Shown here: positions 6,203-7,529 of the stretch, in pieces | Layout of the letters: every line of letters starts with the position of its first letter | Numbering within the stretch: position 1 is the stretch's first letter | Assembly: GCF_003462685.1 (NCBI RefSeq) | Contig: NZ_QRVE01000029.1 | Location: 342-7,870 of the forward strand | From: Collinsella sp. AF23-4AC | GTDB lineage: Bacteria; Actinomycetota; Coriobacteriia; Coriobacteriales; Coriobacteriaceae | Length of the DNA: 7,529 nucleotides | Direction: 5' to 3' | The notes under the pieces: model-generated | The model's database searches: none | What the model saw: the letters and a program-made list of their open reading frames with translations, nothing else | What the model was told of the DNA's origin: nothing | Translations under genes and position numbers: made by a program

Positions 6203-6352
6203 ATGCGAATCGACGTGCCATTGGCTTTGATGCTGTTCGCGTGTCCCGTCCGGCTCTACGCTCCGGGCGTGCGACGTTGCGACGCGGTCAGCCTCGGTCC
6301 TTGCATGCGGGTTCGCGAGTGTGCAACTGTGTATGTAAGGAGCGACATATGA
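6203..6352 (+). CDS. Leaderless upstream ORF coupled to ilvE (putative leader peptide)
   Basis: An ATG at 6203, 7 nt after the -10 box and without an SD, opens a 49-codon frame that ends at TGA 6350-6352 and overlaps the ilvE start codon as ATGA. The peptide begins MRIDVPLALMLFACP, so five of residues 3-11 are branched-chain amino acids (I, V, L, L, L), and it has four cysteines overall. The ilvE SD (TAAGGAG, 6336-6342) lies inside its last codons, so ribosomes finishing it would stop exactly at the ilvE start. No T-tract terminator is visible in the leader, so any control would be by translational coupling or a factor and not classical attenuation. I recognise no family. The competing view is that GC-rich sequence leaves this frame open by chance; the frame of ilvE is also open here from GTG 6199. 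Confidence 0.4.
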   Translation: MRIDVPLALMLFACPVRLYAPGVRRCDAVSLGPCMRVRECATVYVRSDI

Positions 6353-7401
6353 CTGTCGAGAAGAAGGATATCGATTGGGGTAGCCTTGGCTTTGGCTACA
6401 TGAAGACCGATTACAGCTACGAGGCCCATTGGAAGGATGGCGAGTGGGACGAGGGCGGCCTGACCACCGACCACACCCTGCACGTCTCCGAGTGCGGTGG
6501 CATCTTCCATTACTGCCAGGAGGTCTTTGAGGGCCTGAAGGCCTACACCGCCGAGGACGGCAGCATCGTCTGTTTCCGTCCCGACATGAACGCTGAGCGT
6601 ATGTACAACTCTGCGCAGCGCCTCGAGATGCCCCCGTTCCCCAAGGACAAGTTTGTCGAGGCCGTCAAGCAGGTCGTTTCTGCCAATGCCGCATGGGTTC
6701 CGCCCTTCGGCTCCGGTGCAACCCTGTATGTGCGTCCGTTTATGATCGGCTCCGGTGACGTAATCGGCGTGGCTCCCGCTCCTGAGTACACGTTCCGCAT
6801 TCTCGTGACCCCGGTCGGTCCGTACTTTAAGGGCGGCCTCAAGCCCGTCAAGCTGCGCGTTTCCGAGTACGACCGCGCCGCACCGCACGGCACCGGCAAC
6901 ATCAAGGCCGGCCTCAACTACGCCATGTCCCTGAAGCCCACGATGGAGGCTCACCGCGAGGGTTATGCCGAGAACCTGTATCTCGACTCCGAGTCCCGCA
7001 CCTATGTCGAGGAGACCGGTGGCGCTAACGTCCTGTTCGTGAAGGAGGATGGCACCCTCGTCGTTCCGCAGTCGCACACCGACTCCATCCTGCCCTCCAT
7101 CACCCGCCGTTCGCTCGTTCAGGTTGCTCAGGACCTGGGCATGACCGTCGACCAGCGTCCCGTCGAGTGGGCCGAGGTCAAGGCCGGCACCTTTGTTGAG
7201 TGCGGCCTGTGCGGCACCGCTGCCGTTATCTCCCCGGTCGGCGAGATCGACAACAAGGTCTACGGAGCCGACGAGACCGTGACCTTCCCGGCTGGCTACA
7301 CCGAGATCGGTCCTGTGATGAAGAAGCTCCGCGAGACCCTGACGGGCATCCAGTCTGGTGCTGTCGAGGACAAGCACAACTGGGTTTACACCGTCGCGTA
7401 A
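6349..7401 (+). CDS. ilvE: Branched-chain amino-acid aminotransferase
   Basis: IlvE is a cytosolic PLP enzyme (fold type IV) that moves amino groups between glutamate and the keto acids of leucine, isoleucine and valine, the last step of their synthesis. The 350-residue length is normal for the long bacterial/eukaryotic BCAT type. Visible motifs are EVFEGLKAY at 58-66, YVRPFMIGSG at 127-136, GTGNIKAGLNYA at 181-192 with the PLP lysine K186, ETGGANVLFV at 222-231, SILPSITRRSL at 246-256, GTAAVISPVGEI at 289-300, and the C-terminal LTGIQSGAVED. The start at ATG 6349 has TAAGGAG 6 nt upstream and gives the family's usual N-terminus (DIDWGSLGFGYMKTDY); GTG 6199 would add an unrelated 50-residue basic extension. 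Codon choice (many TCC, CGT, GTC) is more biased than in the ABC genes, consistent with high expression. Confidence 0.95.
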   Translation: MTVEKKDIDWGSLGFGYMKTDYSYEAHWKDGEWDEGGLTTDHTLHVSECGGIFHYCQEVFEGLKAYTAEDGSIVCFRPDMNAERMYNSAQRLEMPPFPKDKFVEAVKQVVSANAAWVPPFGSGATLYVRPFMIGSGDVIGVAPAPEYTFRILVTPVGPYFKGGLKPVKLRVSEYDRAAPHGTGNIKAGLNYAMSLKPTMEAHREGYAENLYLDSESRTYVEETGGANVLFVKEDGTLVVPQSHTDSILPSITRRSLVQVAQDLGMTVDQRPVEWAEVKAGTFVECGLCGTAAVISPVGEIDNKVYGADETVTFPAGYTEIGPVMKKLRETLTGIQSGAVEDKHNWVYTVA

Positions 7402-7458
7402 GCTGTCTTAGCTGTCCGGCCCGAGGGCGACCTTCCTTTCCGGCGCGTCCTCGTACAT

Positions 7459-7472
7459 GAAAGAACCCCCGC
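7459..7472 (+). terminator. Orphan 5' arm of the ilvE terminator
   Basis: GAAAGAACCCCCGC at 7459-7472 is 58 nt past the ilvE stop and has the look of the A-rich, C-rich left arm of an intrinsic terminator. No matching right arm (expected GCGGGGGTTCTTTC) occurs in the window. The IS-like end begins at 7480, eight bases later, so the hairpin may have been split by insertion into its loop. Confidence 0.45.
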
Positions 7473-7485
7473 TGCGCACTGAACT

Positions 7486-7525
7486 GCCTCCCATTTCTTG
7501 GACACAAGAAATGGGAGGCTTTTTT
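7486..7525 (+). terminator. Perfect 15-bp stem with T6 tract
   Basis: The 15-bp stem, four-base loop (7501-7504) and T6 tract make a strong intrinsic terminator on the plus strand. It would stop transcription coming from ilvE before it reached the ATG at 7526. Within an insertion sequence this shields the transposase gene from external promoters; without one, it would simply be the ilvE terminator. Confidence 0.8.
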
Positions 7526-7529
7526 ATGG
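7526..7529 (+). CDS. Start codon of a gene cut by the window edge (possible transposase OrfA)
   Basis: ATG at 7526-7528 is preceded by GGGAGG at 7513-7518 with 7-nt spacing. Only the start codon is inside the window, so the product cannot be read. Its place just inside an IS3-like end suggests the first transposase reading frame. Confidence 0.35.

Larger units (their letters stand above)
7480..7529 (+). mobile_element. Left end of an IS3-family (IS150-like) insertion sequence
   Basis: The end starts TGAACTGCCTCCCATTTC at 7480, followed by TTGGACA. This strongly recalls the terminal repeat of IS150 and relatives (TG-ACTGC--CCATTTTGTTGGAC, from memory, not searched). Inside it, GCCTCCCATTTCTTG (7486-7500) pairs perfectly with its complement at 7505-7519 around a GACA loop and is followed by six T residues (7520-7525). 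An ATG at 7526-7528 lies 7 nt after GGGAGG (7513-7518), where the first transposase ORF of such an element would start. The hairpin buries that SD and also looks like a terminator. Alternatively it is only a terminator and no IS is present; the element's body lies outside the window. Confidence 0.55.

Noticed and set aside
6199..6348. GTG 6199 as the ilvE start
   Set aside because: The added 50 residues are basic and unlike any BCAT N-terminus, while ATG 6349 has TAAGGAG at proper spacing.
6196..6348. T-box or other amino-acid riboswitch before ilvE
   Set aside because: No T-box sequence (TGGNACCGCG type), no specifier loop arrangement and no T-tract terminator were found; the leader is only about 147 nt.
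6256..7377. Long 373-codon open frame on the minus strand
   Set aside because: It is antisense to ilvE, which has a clear family match, SD and catalytic lysine; the minus translation shows no domain.
1..7529. tRNA, rRNA or CRISPR array
   Set aside because: No CCA-ended cloverleaf, conserved rRNA stretch or regularly spaced repeat was seen on either strand.

Overview
The window looks like chromosomal DNA of a GC-rich gut actinobacterium of the class Coriobacteriia, most likely Collinsella or a close relative. This is inferred from strong G/C third-position codon use, the actinobacterial style of the genes and a gut-type ribosomal-protection tetracycline-resistance fragment; no 16S or marker gene is present to prove it. 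All protein assignments rest on reading motifs, not on a search.

Layout. Positions 1 to about 490 are foreign and AT-richer: an open frame cut by the window edge, then a strong promoter, a leader with an attenuator-type hairpin, and the first 30 codons of a tet(W)/tet(O)/tet(32)-class gene. At about 489 the tet frame runs without a stop into about 50 codons that look like the C-terminal helix of a MarR-type repressor. This gives an intact 80-residue chimera. Directly downstream, with overlapping or nearly touching ends, lie two ABC exporter half-transporters (630-2366 and 2368-4371). They have the complementary motif losses of a heterodimer with one degenerate ATP site. The likely original arrangement was marR-ABC-ABC; the present one places the exporter pair behind a resistance-gene promoter and removes the repressor's DNA-binding domain.

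Positions 4372-4482 hold a bidirectional terminator between the exporter operon and a convergent serine O-acetyltransferase gene (cysE, minus strand). A 224-bp divergent intergenic region (5188-5411) separates cysE from a DedA-family membrane protein gene, which ends in a textbook terminator at 6088-6121. A branched-chain amino-acid aminotransferase gene (ilvE, 6349-7401) follows. It is preceded by an apparently leaderless 49-codon upstream ORF whose stop codon overlaps the ilvE start.

The last 50 bases resemble the left end of an IS3-family (IS150-like) insertion sequence. They contain a perfect 15-bp hairpin that occludes a ribosome-binding site, and the element seems to have inserted into the loop of the ilvE terminator. 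The two window ends are thus mobile-element territory and the middle is ordinary housekeeping sequence. The most notable items are the tet-MarR chimera with promoter capture, and the coupled upstream ORF of ilvE.
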